Assembly: GCF_002102475.1 (NCBI RefSeq)
Contig: NZ_MSQD01000006.1
Span: forward strand, 101,485-165,484
DNA length: 64,000 bases
Direction: 5' to 3'
Origin: Thermoanaerobacterium sp. PSU-2
GTDB taxonomy: Bacteria; Bacillota; Thermoanaerobacteria; Thermoanaerobacterales; Thermoanaerobacteraceae
In this document: positions 46,218 through 55,894 of the stretch, piece by piece
Numbering within the stretch: position 1 is the first letter of the stretch
Layout of the letters: every line of letters begins with the position of its first letter
The notes under the pieces: generated by a model
Told to the model about the DNA's origin: nothing
Seen by the model: the letters and a program-made list of their open reading frames with translations, nothing else
Database searches by the model: none
Made by a program: the position numbers and the translations under genes

Positions 46218-46891
46218 ATTTCTTTGAAATCATCAATATCTTTAATTAGTATTTCCCTATTTGACAAAAATTCTATTAAACCATCATGTTCTAATTCTCT
46301 TAATTTTCTGCTGACAGTCTCCCTGGTGGTACCGGCTAAATTCGCCAGATCTTCTCTGCTTAAATAAAGTCTTAGTTTAATACCGTTTATATCTTTCATT
46401 CCATCTTTTTCGGCAAGCCTATAAATGATTGACATAAGGCGCTTTTTAACATCTTCTGTGGTCAGATCTTTAAGAAGCAACTCAAGGCTTTTAATTCTTT
46501 CATTCAAATAATTCATGATTTTAAAGGCGATAGCCGGATTCTTTGATATTATATTCACAAAGTCATTTTTTGACAAAATGCACATACTTACATTTTCCAT
46601 GGCTTCAGCGTAAAATGTGGACTTTTGCTCTTTAAATATACTATTTTCTCCAAAAGTATCACCATCTTTTAAAATATACAATATCTGTTCTTTGCCATCT
46701 GAATTTATCTTGTAAATTTTTATCTTCCCACTGTGAATTATGTATATTTGTTCTAAGATGTCACCTTCATTCAGTATGATGTCTCCCTTTTTATAAAAAC
46801 ATTCCTTTGTCAGATCGGATATGACTTTTAATTCTTCGTCATTTAGTTCATTAAAAATATGTACCACCTGAGCACAATATTTACATTCCAT
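46214..46891 (-). CDS. Crp/Fnr-family transcription regulator
   Basis: 225 aa: N-terminal CKYC pair, cyclic-nucleotide-binding-like domain (FYKKGDIILNEGD, then DGDTFGENSIF) and C-terminal winged helix with the recognition helix TTRETVSRKLRELEHDGLI. The E-x-x-S-R pattern in the helix is that of Fnr proteins that read TTGAT. Cys at about 3, 6, 31 and 103 could hold an Fe-S cluster or metal (speculative). ATG with TGGAGG upstream. It likely controls itself and the HMA-ATPase operon (boxes at 46937-46950 and 46204-46217). Confidence 0.9.
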   Translation of the reverse strand: MECKYCAQVVHIFNELNDEELKVISDLTKECFYKKGDIILNEGDILEQIYIIHSGKIKIYKINSDGKEQILYILKDGDTFGENSIFKEQKSTFYAEAMENVSMCILSKNDFVNIISKNPAIAFKIMNYLNERIKSLELLLKDLTTEDVKKRLMSIIYRLAEKDGMKDINGIKLRLYLSREDLANLAGTTRETVSRKLRELEHDGLIEFLSNREILIKDIDDFKEI

Positions 46892-46909
46892 ACCAACACC
46901 TCCACATTT

Positions 46910-46950
46910 AGTATAACAAAATCAAGATAAAATTCTGTGATTATAATCAA
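46910..46950 (-). promoter_or_regulatory. Crp/Fnr-type box and promoter of the regulator gene
   Basis: TGTGAT-TATA-ATCAA on plus (46936-46950), the same asymmetric box as at 46203-46217. TATACT at 46910-46915 gives a -10 that places the box centre near -41. Suggests autoregulation. Confidence 0.6.
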
Positions 46951-46998
46951 TTTTTATAAAAAAATCGCTCTTAAATTCCAGAGCGACTTAATAAATTA

Positions 46999-47550
46999 TT
47001 ACTTTTTATATATTGCCCGTTCTCCGCCGATTAACTTAGGCCGCGTCTTAGCAGCCACTATCGTAGCATCGCCTATTTTACTGTGCTTTAACCTAACTGG
47101 AACAACCACAGGCCTTAAGTGCATGCCAATTAATACAAGTCCTATGTCAAGCCCCGCATGTCCTAATCCTTTCAAGCTCTCCACCATAACTGGTTTTTCA
47201 AATACGCTGTAAGAATAAGTCTGCAATGAACCTCCTGCATGTACTTGAGGGATCACAGATACTTCATCAAGATTGTATTTTATCATAGCTTCTTCTTCCA
47301 CAAGAAGGGCCCTGTTTAAATGTTCGCATCCTTGTACAGCCAAATACAAATTTCTCTTTTTTACAGATTCCAATATCGGGTCAACAATTGCTTTCGCTAT
47401 ATCAAGGCTTCCAGACGTTCCAACTTTTCTACCTATGACCTCACTCGTGCTGCCACCTAGTACAAAAAGACCACCGCTTTTTACATCGGCTATATCTAAA
47501 AGCTCTTCAATGACTTCCTTCGTCTCAATCTTTATTTCATTTATGTCCAA
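46999..47550 (-). CDS. UPF0340/TIGR01440 (YwlG-like) protein
   Basis: 183 aa member of a conserved Firmicute family of unknown function. Features are GGLFVLGGSTSEVIGRKVG, QGCEHLNRALLVEEE, QVHAGGSLQTYSY and GHAGLDIGLVLIGMHLRPV. The TTG at 47550 has GGAGGTG upstream and is preferred to the ATG at 47565. Divergent from the superoxide dismutase gene. Confidence 0.92.
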   Translation of the reverse strand: MDINEIKIETKEVIEELLDIADVKSGGLFVLGGSTSEVIGRKVGTSGSLDIAKAIVDPILESVKKRNLYLAVQGCEHLNRALLVEEEAMIKYNLDEVSVIPQVHAGGSLQTYSYSVFEKPVMVESLKGLGHAGLDIGLVLIGMHLRPVVVPVRLKHSKIGDATIVAAKTRPKLIGGERAIYKK

Positions 47551-47664
47551 GTAAAACACCTCCAACTCATATCATGCTTTAATTTATTGTATCACAGTAT
47601 ACATCAAAATCATATAATATTTCAGAAAAAGTCTAGTGGGAGAATATAGAGGGAGGTAAAATAA

Positions 47665-48261
47665 TTGAAAAGGTTAATACCTAAAAAGTATAACTTGGTG
47701 TTAAGCGGCATATCGCAAAAGGCGTTGCAAGAGCATTATAAATTGTATGAAGGATACGTGTCGAAGACAAATGAAATTTGGGAGAAACTAACCACATCTG
47801 ATAGAGAAAAAGCAAATGCAACATACAGTGAATACAGAGAACTTAAGTTGGAAGAAACGTATGCATTAAATGGCGTAAAACTTCACGAACTTTACTTTGA
47901 AAATCTTGGTGGAACTGGTGGTCCTGCAACAGGAATAATCGCATCTATGATAACATGCGATTTCGGTTCTTATGAAAACTGGCTTAACGACTTTAAAGCA
48001 TGTGCACTATCGTCAAGGGGCTGGACAGTTCTTTGCTTTGACCCAATTGACTTAAAGCTTCACAATTATTTGCAGGATCTTCACAATCATGGCATCATTT
48101 CAAGGTCGATTCCACTTTTAATAATCGATACTTATGAACATGCATATTTCATAGATTATGGAACAGACAAAAAAGGATACATTGACGCTTTCATGAACAA
48201 TGTCAAATGGGATGAAGTAAATAAACGTGTATACAATTGGATCGATACAAAGAAAATTTAG
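47665..48261 (+). CDS. Iron/manganese superoxide dismutase, atypical
   Basis: 198 aa. All four metal ligands are identifiable: His in LQEHYKLYEGYV (about 24), His in VKLHELYFENL (about 75), and Asp and His in IIDTYEHAYFIDYG (about 155-159). The second sphere differs from bacterial enzymes: the Trp after the second ligand is missing, and LHNHGI occurs where most bacterial SODs have Gln or Ala, a His also found in archaeal Fe-SODs. TTG start with GGGAGG eight bases upstream. Monocistronic with a strong terminator. Metal and activity not predictable. Confidence 0.88.
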   Translation: MKRLIPKKYNLVLSGISQKALQEHYKLYEGYVSKTNEIWEKLTTSDREKANATYSEYRELKLEETYALNGVKLHELYFENLGGTGGPATGIIASMITCDFGSYENWLNDFKACALSSRGWTVLCFDPIDLKLHNYLQDLHNHGIISRSIPLLIIDTYEHAYFIDYGTDKKGYIDAFMNNVKWDEVNKRVYNWIDTKKI

Positions 48262-48293
48262 CAGGATTCAAAATTTCATCCTGCTAAATTTTC
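48255..48293. terminator. Bidirectional terminator between sod and korC
   Basis: 13-bp stem AATTTAGCAGGAT/ATCCTGCTAAATT with a ten-base loop; T-rich sequence on both sides. It ends sod on plus and can end the glutamate-oxidation operon on minus. Confidence 0.8.
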
Positions 48294-48327
48294 CTTAGGC
48301 AGTATTATCGTACTAGAACTATATTCA

Positions 48328-48876
48328 TCAAATTTTAATCAAAACATTGTCAGCTATGCTATATCCTGCTTCAAGAGCCTTTTCATTTAATTTCACTGTG
48401 TCTTTTGGGACTTTTTGAATAATAGCCTTTATAAGCGATTCTCTTGACACGATATTGGTCAGCTTAGCAACAACCCCAAGCAAAACTATGTTTGCCGTAA
48501 AAAGGCTCCCCACTCTGTTTTTTGCAGTTTCTATTATAGGAAGTGAAAAAACTTTATTTACTGCATTATCATCTACAACAACCGAATTATCGGCTATTAC
48601 AATTCCATCGCTTTTTAAATCTTTTTTGTACATATTGTATGCTTTCTGAGACATCGCTGCCAATATATCTGGTCTTTGCACTTTTGGGTAATCTATAGTA
48701 TCATCGCTTATTATTACCTCAGACTTGCTTGCACCACCTCTTGCTTCAGGGCCATACGACTGCGTCTCTACACTGTTCTTTCCATCTAATAATGCAGCTT
48801 CTGCCAATATTATGCCTGCCAAAATTATTCCTTGTCCTCCTGTACCTGCAAATCTCATCTCGAATCTATTTATCAT
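48328..48876 (-). CDS. korC: 2-oxoglutarate:ferredoxin oxidoreductase, gamma subunit
   Basis: 182 aa gamma subunit of the KOR complex, which makes succinyl-CoA from 2-oxoglutarate, CoA and oxidised ferredoxin. Family signature RFAGTGGQGIILAGIILAEAA at the N-terminus, and QSYGPEARGGASKSEVIIS. Its start overlaps the end of korB. Last gene of the operon. Confidence 0.92.
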   Translation of the reverse strand: MINRFEMRFAGTGGQGIILAGIILAEAALLDGKNSVETQSYGPEARGGASKSEVIISDDTIDYPKVQRPDILAAMSQKAYNMYKKDLKSDGIVIADNSVVVDDNAVNKVFSLPIIETAKNRVGSLFTANIVLLGVVAKLTNIVSRESLIKAIIQKVPKDTVKLNEKALEAGYSIADNVLIKI

Positions 48877-49699
48877 CACTATTCACCTTCAATGAATTAA
48901 TCATTTTATCATATTTTTCAGTAAATTCCGGCTCATCTATGTTTAAAAATTCTCCTATCAAGAATTTATCTGAAAGCTCTTCTTTGGAAAATTTTTTCAT
49001 ATTGTCGACTGAAACAGCGTGCTCTTTTTGCCACTTTAACATCTCTTTACCATCGCCTTTCTTGTTTTTTCTTCCATAATACGTAGGGCACATGGTAATC
49101 GCCTCAATAAATGAAAAACCTCTATGCATAATTCCTTTTTCTATTAATTTGATTAATTGCTGCACATGGTACGAAGTGCTTCTGGCGACATATGTGGCTC
49201 CTGCGGCCATTGCAAGCTTACACATATCGAAATTTCTATCTATGTTTCCATAAGGCGTAGTTGTAGATTTATCCATAGATGGTGTAGATGGAGAATACTG
49301 CCCACCTGTCATTCCATAAATGCTATTATTAAACATTATGGTAGTCAAATCTATATTTCGCCTACATGCGTGGATGAAATGATTACCACCTATCGCAGCA
49401 CAATCTCCATCGCCAGTAATGACTATAACTGTGAGAGATGGATTAGCCACCTTTATGCCAGTAGCAAATGCCAATGCTCTACCATGTGTAGTATGAAGCG
49501 TATTAAAATTAAGATATCCCGAAGCTCTCGATGAACATCCAATGCCTGATACAATACAGACTTTATCGCGATCTAAGTTTAAATTGTCAATTGCTCTTAC
49601 AATTGCTGATGTTATTATTCCATTGCCACATCCTGGACACCATATAGTAGGCAATGTATCGGTCCTATAATATTTTTTAATGAGTTCAGATGCCATCAT
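48866..49699 (-). CDS. korB: 2-oxoglutarate:ferredoxin oxidoreductase, beta subunit
   Basis: Thiamine diphosphate-binding subunit, 277 aa. [4Fe-4S]-linked WCPGCGNGI near the N-terminus, the TPP/Mg motif GDGDCAAIGGNHFIHACRRN and MFNNSIYGMTGGQYSPSTP. Its ATG overlaps the korA stop (ATGA). The KOR identity rather than another 2-oxoacid enzyme is inferred from the delta-alpha-beta-gamma organisation and from the glutamate dehydrogenase and mutase genes in the operon. Confidence 0.93.
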   Translation of the reverse strand: MMASELIKKYYRTDTLPTIWCPGCGNGIITSAIVRAIDNLNLDRDKVCIVSGIGCSSRASGYLNFNTLHTTHGRALAFATGIKVANPSLTVIVITGDGDCAAIGGNHFIHACRRNIDLTTIMFNNSIYGMTGGQYSPSTPSMDKSTTTPYGNIDRNFDMCKLAMAAGATYVARSTSYHVQQLIKLIEKGIMHRGFSFIEAITMCPTYYGRKNKKGDGKEMLKWQKEHAVSVDNMKKFSKEELSDKFLIGEFLNIDEPEFTEKYDKMINSLKVNSDDK

Positions 49700-50820
49700 A
49701 AAGACTCCTTTACCTTTTCATATATATATTGTGGCGTTAGATATTCTCCATTAAATTTATTTACTTTAATCACTTTTCCAAAGCCTTTGACTAAGCGGTC
49801 GATCTCCAAATATAGTTGTCCATTATTCATTTCAACTACAAAAATATATTTGAATTTTTCACTTATTTCTTTGAAATGTGCTTCAGGAAAAGGCCAAATC
49901 GTTATTGGTTTAAAAAAAGATGCATTAATCCCTGCTTCGCCAAGCATTTTCATTGATTCCTTGCACGCTCTTGCAGAAGAACCGTAAGATACAATAAGCA
50001 CATCACTATCTTTTCTTATTTTCTCATCGTAAACGCAGATATCATCCCTGTTATTTTCAATCTTGCCTAAAAGCCTCCTCATTAATCTTTCGTTTACATC
50101 AGTACTATTTGTAGGATATCCTTTTTCATCATGGGCAAGCCCTGTCACATGATATTTATACCCCAACCCAAATGGTATAAAAGGTGAAACACCATTTAAT
50201 ACATTTTTATAAGGTATATATTCATTTACATCAGGTAAATTAAATTTCTCATTTGTGACATTTGGGTCGTCCTCGATTTCGATTCTTTCCCTCACATGGC
50301 CTATGACTTCGTCTAACAACAAAATAACAGGTGTCCTGTATTTATATGTAAGATTAAATGCTTTAATCGTTATTTCGTACGCCTCTTTTACTGATGAAGG
50401 CGACATGACTATTATGGGATGGTCTCCATGGGTCCCCCATCTCGACTGCATCACATCGCCTTGTGATGGCATTGTTGGCATTCCTGTGCTAGGTCCGCAC
50501 CTCTGCACATCGACAATGACACATGGGATCTCCGCCATAGACGCAAACCCAATATTTTCCTGTTTCAACGAAAATCCAGGACCTGACGTTGCTGTCATGG
50601 CTTTTGCTCCTGCTAACGATGCACCAATGACAGCAGCCATGCTGCTTAATTCATCTTCCATTTGTATAAACTTGCCACCGATTAACGGAAGCTTTTCTGA
50701 GCAAAGTTCTGCGATTTCTGTAGAGGGAGTAATTGGATAACCCGCAAAAAAATTTAAACCTGCCTTTATAGCAGCATCTACTACTGCTTCATTTCCTTGC
50801 ATCAATTTTACCGTCATCAT
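49696..50820 (-). CDS. korA: 2-oxoglutarate:ferredoxin oxidoreductase, alpha subunit
   Basis: 374 aa: pyrimidine-binding domain of the TPP enzyme with MQGNEAVVDAAIKAG, FFAGYPITPSTEIAE, SGPGFSLKQENIGFASMAEIP and the C-terminal VVEMNNGQLYLEID. ATG with GAGGTG upstream; it overlaps the end of korD by 32 bases, so delta and alpha are translationally coupled. Confidence 0.93.
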   Translation of the reverse strand: MMTVKLMQGNEAVVDAAIKAGLNFFAGYPITPSTEIAELCSEKLPLIGGKFIQMEDELSSMAAVIGASLAGAKAMTATSGPGFSLKQENIGFASMAEIPCVIVDVQRCGPSTGMPTMPSQGDVMQSRWGTHGDHPIIVMSPSSVKEAYEITIKAFNLTYKYRTPVILLLDEVIGHVRERIEIEDDPNVTNEKFNLPDVNEYIPYKNVLNGVSPFIPFGLGYKYHVTGLAHDEKGYPTNSTDVNERLMRRLLGKIENNRDDICVYDEKIRKDSDVLIVSYGSSARACKESMKMLGEAGINASFFKPITIWPFPEAHFKEISEKFKYIFVVEMNNGQLYLEIDRLVKGFGKVIKVNKFNGEYLTPQYIYEKVKESL

Positions 50821-51010
50821 CTATCACCTCTAAATAAATTGCATAATCTGGGCATCTTAGCTCACAAAGGCCACAGGATGTACACTTTTCTGGATTAATT
50901 AGTGAAACTTTATTATCCTTCATGGTTAAAGCATTTGTAGGGCAAAATTCTACGCAAATTCCGCACCCTTTGCACCAGCTTTCGTTTATACATATTTTTT
51001 TATTTTTCAC
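50789..51010 (-). CDS. korD: 2-oxoglutarate:ferredoxin oxidoreductase, delta (ferredoxin) subunit
   Basis: 73 aa 2[4Fe-4S] ferredoxin with CKGCGICVEFCP and CTSCGLCELRCP, carrying electrons from the TPP site to free ferredoxin. GTG start with GAAGGTG upstream. Nothing recognisable in the 79-base gap to the decarboxylase beta gene. Confidence 0.92.
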   Translation of the reverse strand: MKNKKICINESWCKGCGICVEFCPTNALTMKDNKVSLINPEKCTSCGLCELRCPDYAIYLEVIDDDGKIDARK

Positions 51011-51089
51011 AATATCACCTTCGAAAATCTAATGAATTTACCCTTGCTTAACTTATCAAAATGCAATTTATTGTCAGTCTGAATAAAAT

Positions 51090-52214
51090 TTAATGAACTC
51101 CCAGTATTGTTAACATCATTCCACCTGCTATGGCAGTGCCAAAAACACCTGCTAAGTTAGGACCCATGGCAAACATGATTAAAAAATTATATGGATTTTC
51201 TTTAATAGCAACATAGTGTGAAACGCGAGCTGCTATTGGTACAGATGCAATACCTGCCGACCCTATTAGAGGATTTATCTTTCCTCCAGATAATTTATTT
51301 AAAAGTTTTGCGCCTAAAATGCCTCCAGCCGTTCCTGTCATAAACGCAACAAGCCCTAAAACTATTATTTCTAAAGTCTTAATTGTGAGAAAAGTGTCAG
51401 CTTTCATTGTTGAACCGATAGATATGCCTAATAGTATTGTTATGACATTCATCAATTCTCCGCTGGCAGTTTTAGCCAATCTATCCACGACACCCGACTC
51501 TTTTAATAAGTTCCCCAGCATCATCATCGTAATAAGCGGTGCTATTGGCGGCAATAGCATATCTATCAATACGGTAATAACAATAGGAAAAACAATCTTT
51601 TCCGTCTTCGAAACTTCTCTCGGTTGTTTCATAATAATTTTTCTTTCTTCTTTTGTAGTTAAAAGCTTCATAATAGGCGGTTGAATAAGCGGCATCAATG
51701 CCATATATGAATATGCTGCAACAGATATTTGTGCCATCAGATTAGGGGCAAGTTTTTGTGTGACGTAAATTGCCATAGGCCCATCTGCCCCACCTATTAT
51801 TCCTATTGCCGCTGATTGATGTATGGAAAACCCTAAAATTTTCGCCCCTATCAATGCGATAAAAATTCCTATATGAGCAAATGCACCCAGGATCACAAGG
51901 CTGGGATTTGCAATCATTGGTCCAAAGTCAGTCATGGCTCCGACACCTAAAAATATAAGTGGCGGATATATGATCTTTTTAACACCAAGGTAAAATATTC
52001 CAATAAGCCCATTTGGCAAAAGCAAATTAGTAGATGGTATGTTTGCTACAATGCATCCAAACCCTATCGGAAGCAATAGATATGGCTCGTACTTCTTAGC
52101 AATAGAAAGAGAAATAAAAGCTATTCCTAAAGCTATCAATATTGCATTTCCTAACGTCAAATGAACTAAACCTGTTGATTTAAACATTTCCTTTATAATG
52201 TCTAAAATAATCAT
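51090..52214 (-). CDS. Na+-transporting decarboxylase beta subunit (MmdB/OadB)
   Basis: 374 aa, about ten membrane segments. The carboxybiotin decarboxylation site and Na+ channel motifs are GGADGPMAIYV (with the essential Asp) and GSAGIASVPIAARVS. It decarboxylates carboxybiotin and pumps Na+ out. In this operon the substrate is probably methylmalonyl-CoA rather than oxaloacetate, because mutase and epimerase genes lie upstream. The alpha carboxyltransferase and biotin carrier are not in the window. ATG with AGGAG upstream. Confidence 0.92.
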   Translation of the reverse strand: MIILDIIKEMFKSTGLVHLTLGNAILIALGIAFISLSIAKKYEPYLLLPIGFGCIVANIPSTNLLLPNGLIGIFYLGVKKIIYPPLIFLGVGAMTDFGPMIANPSLVILGAFAHIGIFIALIGAKILGFSIHQSAAIGIIGGADGPMAIYVTQKLAPNLMAQISVAAYSYMALMPLIQPPIMKLLTTKEERKIIMKQPREVSKTEKIVFPIVITVLIDMLLPPIAPLITMMMLGNLLKESGVVDRLAKTASGELMNVITILLGISIGSTMKADTFLTIKTLEIIVLGLVAFMTGTAGGILGAKLLNKLSGGKINPLIGSAGIASVPIAARVSHYVAIKENPYNFLIMFAMGPNLAGVFGTAIAGGMMLTILGVH

Positions 52215-52217
52215 GTT

Positions 52218-52364
52218 TTATCTCCTACTTTTTAAGTATTTAGATATTTTATTTAAAAAAGGAAATAGCCTTAATATGCCATCAATCAAAAATAGAAATA
52301 CTATTAATAAAATCATATCAAGCAAAGACAAGTAAATTGCACCTACTACTGTATTTCCTACCAA
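52218..52364 (-). CDS. Small membrane subunit, OadG/MmdD-like
   Basis: 48 aa, found by reading the gap between epimerase and beta subunit. TTG start with AAGGGGG eight bases upstream; stop TAA three bases before the beta-subunit ATG. One long hydrophobic segment (about residues 10-32: VGAIYLSLLDMILLIVFLFL) and a basic C-terminal tail (LNKISKYLKSRR). Gamma/delta subunits of Na+-pumping decarboxylases are small single-span proteins encoded beside the beta subunit, so this is probably that subunit; sequence alone is too short to prove it. Confidence 0.7.
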   Translation of the reverse strand: MVGNTVVGAIYLSLLDMILLIVFLFLIDGILRLFPFLNKISKYLKSRR

Positions 52365-52400
52365 TTGACTATCCCCCTTAGCTTACAAATTTAAGTCATG

Positions 52401-52799
52401 TCACCTCTGACATAACTCTAATAACACGCCGTTAGTGCTTTTAGGGTGTACAAACGCTATCTTTGAACCTCCTGCACCAGTCTTAGGTGCCTCATCAATT
52501 AATCTAATGCCTTTAGATTTTAATTTTTCTAAGGACGCCTCAATATCATCCACTTCCAAAGCTATATGCTGGATTCCTTCTCCTTTTTTCTCAATAAATT
52601 TTGCTACAGGGCTATCAGACGATGTAGCCTCTAATAGTTCTATATCAATATCTCCAATTTTTATAAAAGCGGTCCTTAGATTTTCAGAACTTAAAGTTTC
52701 AATTCCAACAACTTTTTGTCCTAAAACGTCCTCATAAAACTTGGATGCCTCTTCTATGCTTTTTACTGCTATACCTATATGATCAATTTTTTTTATCAT
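52401..52799 (-). CDS. mce: Methylmalonyl-CoA epimerase
   Basis: 132 aa vicinal-oxygen-chelate protein interconverting (R)- and (S)-methylmalonyl-CoA. Metal-ligand motifs [41 protein letters not shown] and GVLLELCQ are typical of the family. Its ATG overlaps the end of meaB. Confidence 0.94.
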   Translation of the reverse strand: MIKKIDHIGIAVKSIEEASKFYEDVLGQKVVGIETLSSENLRTAFIKIGDIDIELLEATSSDSPVAKFIEKKGEGIQHIALEVDDIEASLEKLKSKGIRLIDEAPKTGAGGSKIAFVHPKSTNGVLLELCQR

Positions 52800-53746
52800 T
52801 TGAAGCCCCCCTTGAGATTTTTGTATATACCTTCTGCGATCATGTATGGATTTGTCAATCCAGCATATTCCGCATTAATCAATTCTTTGATGCTTTCCTG
52901 ACTTATTTTCTCGTTTAAAGCTTTCATAAAATTGTCCATTAATATCTCTAAAACTTCCCATCTTAAATTTTTAAGCCGCCTTTCTTCAAGACCACCTGTT
53001 TTTTCGAGATAATATCGATGCTCCATTATTTTAGAAAGAAGCGTACTACAACCTTTGCCATACAATGCAGAAACCTCTAATACAGGCGGTCTCCAATCGG
53101 ATTTATCATTTAAATCGAGCATGAAATTAATTTCTGCTGCCGTTTTATCGGCTCCTTCTCTATCTGATTTATTGACTACAAATATATCGCCAATCTCCAT
53201 TATCCCAGATTTAATAGCTTGTATATCATCACCCATACCTGGAGATAAAACCATCACATTTGTATCTGAAGTTTTCACGATGTCAATTTCTGATTGACCC
53301 ACTCCAGATGTCTCCACAATAATATAATTCATACCGACAATATCCAATATGTGAATTGCTGCTCTTGTTGCTTTCGCCAATCCACCAAGCTTGCCTCTCG
53401 TTCCCATGCTCCTCATATATACATTTTTATTAAGCGCTATATCGCTCATTCTAACCCTATCCCCAAGTATAGCTCCACCAGAGAAAAAGCTGGTAGGATC
53501 TACTGCAAGAATTCCAACTGAATAATTATCTTTTAGAAGAAATTTTGCTATTTCATTTGTAAGAGTGCTTTTTCCTACACCTGGAGGTCCGGTTATACCG
53601 ATTACATAAGCTTTTCCAGCCTTGTTGTAGAGATTTTTGATTATCTCATAGACTTTTTCATCGCCATTTTCTGCCATAGTTATAGCTTTGGCTATGGCTC
53701 TCTTGTCTTTCTTTAATAGCAAATCTTCTAAATCTATATCTCTCAT
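52796..53746 (-). CDS. meaB: MeaB-type GTPase, methylmalonyl-CoA mutase chaperone
   Basis: G3E GTPase protecting and reloading the B12 cofactor of methylmalonyl-CoA mutase. About 316 aa: P-loop [46 protein letters not shown] and NKSD. The ATG at 53746 has GAGG seven bases upstream and is preferred over the longer frame to 53767. Confidence 0.93.
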   Translation of the reverse strand: MRDIDLEDLLLKKDKRAIAKAITMAENGDEKVYEIIKNLYNKAGKAYVIGITGPPGVGKSTLTNEIAKFLLKDNYSVGILAVDPTSFFSGGAILGDRVRMSDIALNKNVYMRSMGTRGKLGGLAKATRAAIHILDIVGMNYIIVETSGVGQSEIDIVKTSDTNVMVLSPGMGDDIQAIKSGIMEIGDIFVVNKSDREGADKTAAEINFMLDLNDKSDWRPPVLEVSALYGKGCSTLLSKIMEHRYYLEKTGGLEERRLKNLRWEVLEILMDNFMKALNEKISQESIKELINAEYAGLTNPYMIAEGIYKNLKGGFK

Positions 53747-53774
53747 TTTTAAGCCTCTTTTCATCAAGCTTAAA

Positions 53775-54173
53775 TTATTGGACTTTTACATTTTTCATAA
53801 TATATTCAACAGCCTTTGATGTTGGTGTGCCTGGTGTAAATATTTCCTTTATACCTAAAGACTTTAGAAATGGTATGTCCTCATCAGGAATTATGCCGCC
53901 AGCAATTACCATAATTTCCTCTACTCCCCTATCCTTTAGCAAATTCATTATTTTAGGAAACAATGTGTTGTGAGCACCAGATAAAATGCTTAATGCGATG
54001 ACATCAACATCTTCTTGAATTGCTGCTTCTACAATCTGTTCGGGTGTCTGCCTCAATCCTGTATATATGACTTCCATGCCAGCATCTTTAAATGCCCTTG
54101 CAATCACTTTTGCACCTCTGTCATGTCCATCAAGACCTGGCTTAGCCACTAGAACTCTAATTGGCCTTTTCAT
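53775..54173 (-). CDS. mcmB: Methylmalonyl-CoA mutase, B12-binding subunit
   Basis: 132 aa cobalamin-binding domain as a separate subunit. Base-off/His-on motif [10 protein letters not shown] (DxHxxG), then SILSGAH and [15 protein letters not shown]. With the large subunit encoded upstream it converts succinyl-CoA to methylmalonyl-CoA. The ATG at 54173 has GAGGGG upstream; the longer frame to 54239 would overlap mcmA. Confidence 0.93.
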   Translation of the reverse strand: MKRPIRVLVAKPGLDGHDRGAKVIARAFKDAGMEVIYTGLRQTPEQIVEAAIQEDVDVIALSILSGAHNTLFPKIMNLLKDRGVEEIMVIAGGIIPDEDIPFLKSLGIKEIFTPGTPTSKAVEYIMKNVKVQ

Positions 54174-54184
54174 TTTCTCACCCC

Positions 54185-55864
54185 TCATAAGACTATGTTC
54201 TCTCTGTATTCTCCAAACACAGATCGTAACACATCGCATATCTCGCCAAGTGTTGCATACGCTCTAACTGCATCTATTATTTGAGGCATAATGTTTTCTT
54301 GACTACAAGCCGCCTCTTTAAGGTCTGATAATCTTCTCTTTACTTCTTCATTATCTCTTTCAGCCCTAAGTTTTTTTAGCCTTTCTTTTTGCATCTCCCC
54401 AACTTGAGGATCAACTTTAAGCAAGTTGCCATAGTATTTTTCTTCAGTTTTAAACTTGTTCAAGCCTACTATAATCCTCTCACCTTTTTCAATCTCTTTT
54501 TGATACCTGTACGCGCTATCTTGTATTTCCTTTTGAATAAATCCACTCTTTATTGCACAGGCAGCACCGCCAAGTTCATCAATTTTTTTTATGTATTGTA
54601 AGGCTTTCTCCTCTATTTGATTCGTTAAATACTCTACGTAGTAACTGCCTGCCAGCGGATCAGGTGTATCACATACGCCGCTTTCGTATGCTATTATCTG
54701 CTGAGTCCTTAATGCAATCTTCACCGAATCTTCTGATGGCAGCGCCAATGCTTCATCGCGGCTATTCGTGTGAAGTGATTGAGTTCCTCCTAACACTGCA
54801 GCCAATGCCTGCAGCGCAACTCTTACAATATTATTATCAGGTTGCTGAGCAGTTAACGTAGAACCGCCAGTCTGTGTATGAAATCTAAGCATCATTGATT
54901 TTGGATTTTTAGCATTGAATCTTTCTTTCATTATCCTTGCCCACATCCTTCTGGCAGCTCTGAATTTCGCCACCTCTTCTAATAAATCATTGTGAGCGCT
55001 AAAGAAAAATGAAAGCCTCGGTGCAAAGTCATCAACATCAAGTCCCGCTTTTAATGCGGCATTTACGTATTCTATCCCGTTTGCCAATGTAAAAGCTACC
55101 TCTTGCACAGCTGTAGCTCCAGCTTCCCTTATGTGATAACCACTTATGCTTATCGTGTTCCACTTTGGAATGTATTTGGAACAATATTTGAATATGTCTG
55201 TTGTAATCCTTAATGAAGGTTCAATTGGAAAAATGTATGTTCCACGAGCAATGTATTCTTTCAATATGTCGTTTTGAATAGTTCCTTCCAATTTGTCTAA
55301 AGAAACTCCTTGCTTTTCTGCGACAGCGATGTACATTGCTAAAAGAACTGCTGCAGGGGCATTTATCGTCATGGATGTACTGACTCTATCGAGAGGTATC
55401 CCATCAAACAAAATTTCCATATCTAAAAGAGAATCTACAGCAACACCAACTTTCCCTACTTCACCTTCAGCCATCGGATGATCCGAATCATATCCTATCT
55501 GTGTTGGTAAATCGAATGCTATGCTTAACCCTGTCTGTCCCTGCGAAAGTAAGTATTTATACCTTGCATTTGATTCCTCAGCATTACCAAATCCAGCATA
55601 CTGCCTCATAGTCCAGAACCTTCCTCGGTACATGGTTGGCTGAACACCACGCGTAAATGGATATTGGCCCGGAAAGCCTAAATCATTTAAATAGTCCAAA
55701 TCAACTACATCATCAGGCGTATATATGCTTTTTATTTCTACACCTGATGAAGTCATAAACTTCTCTTTTCGTACTGGATATTTTTCTTTGGCTTTGTTGG
55801 CACATTGGTATAACCATTTGTTGCTTTCCTCTTTTATCTTATCGATATACTCTTCATCTTTCAT
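54185..55864 (-). CDS. mcmA: Methylmalonyl-CoA mutase, catalytic subunit
   Basis: 559 aa TIM-barrel large subunit. Conserved [45 protein letters not shown] [23 protein letters not shown] and [20 protein letters not shown]. The B12 domain is on a separate gene, as in archaea and many Firmicutes. The ATG at 55864 follows GGGGG; 30 bases after gdhA. Confidence 0.95.
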   Translation of the reverse strand: MKDEEYIDKIKEESNKWLYQCANKAKEKYPVRKEKFMTSSGVEIKSIYTPDDVVDLDYLNDLGFPGQYPFTRGVQPTMYRGRFWTMRQYAGFGNAEESNARYKYLLSQGQTGLSIAFDLPTQIGYDSDHPMAEGEVGKVGVAVDSLLDMEILFDGIPLDRVSTSMTINAPAAVLLAMYIAVAEKQGVSLDKLEGTIQNDILKEYIARGTYIFPIEPSLRITTDIFKYCSKYIPKWNTISISGYHIREAGATAVQEVAFTLANGIEYVNAALKAGLDVDDFAPRLSFFFSAHNDLLEEVAKFRAARRMWARIMKERFNAKNPKSMMLRFHTQTGGSTLTAQQPDNNIVRVALQALAAVLGGTQSLHTNSRDEALALPSEDSVKIALRTQQIIAYESGVCDTPDPLAGSYYVEYLTNQIEEKALQYIKKIDELGGAACAIKSGFIQKEIQDSAYRYQKEIEKGERIIVGLNKFKTEEKYYGNLLKVDPQVGEMQKERLKKLRAERDNEEVKRRLSDLKEAACSQENIMPQIIDAVRAYATLGEICDVLRSVFGEYRENIVL

Positions 55865-55894
55865 TTGAAAATTCCCCCATCGATACCGCAATCA

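Noticed and set aside
46904..46999. Further gene between the Crp/Fnr gene and the YwlG homologue
   Set aside because: Only promoter elements and A/T-rich DNA were seen; no frame with a ribosome site.
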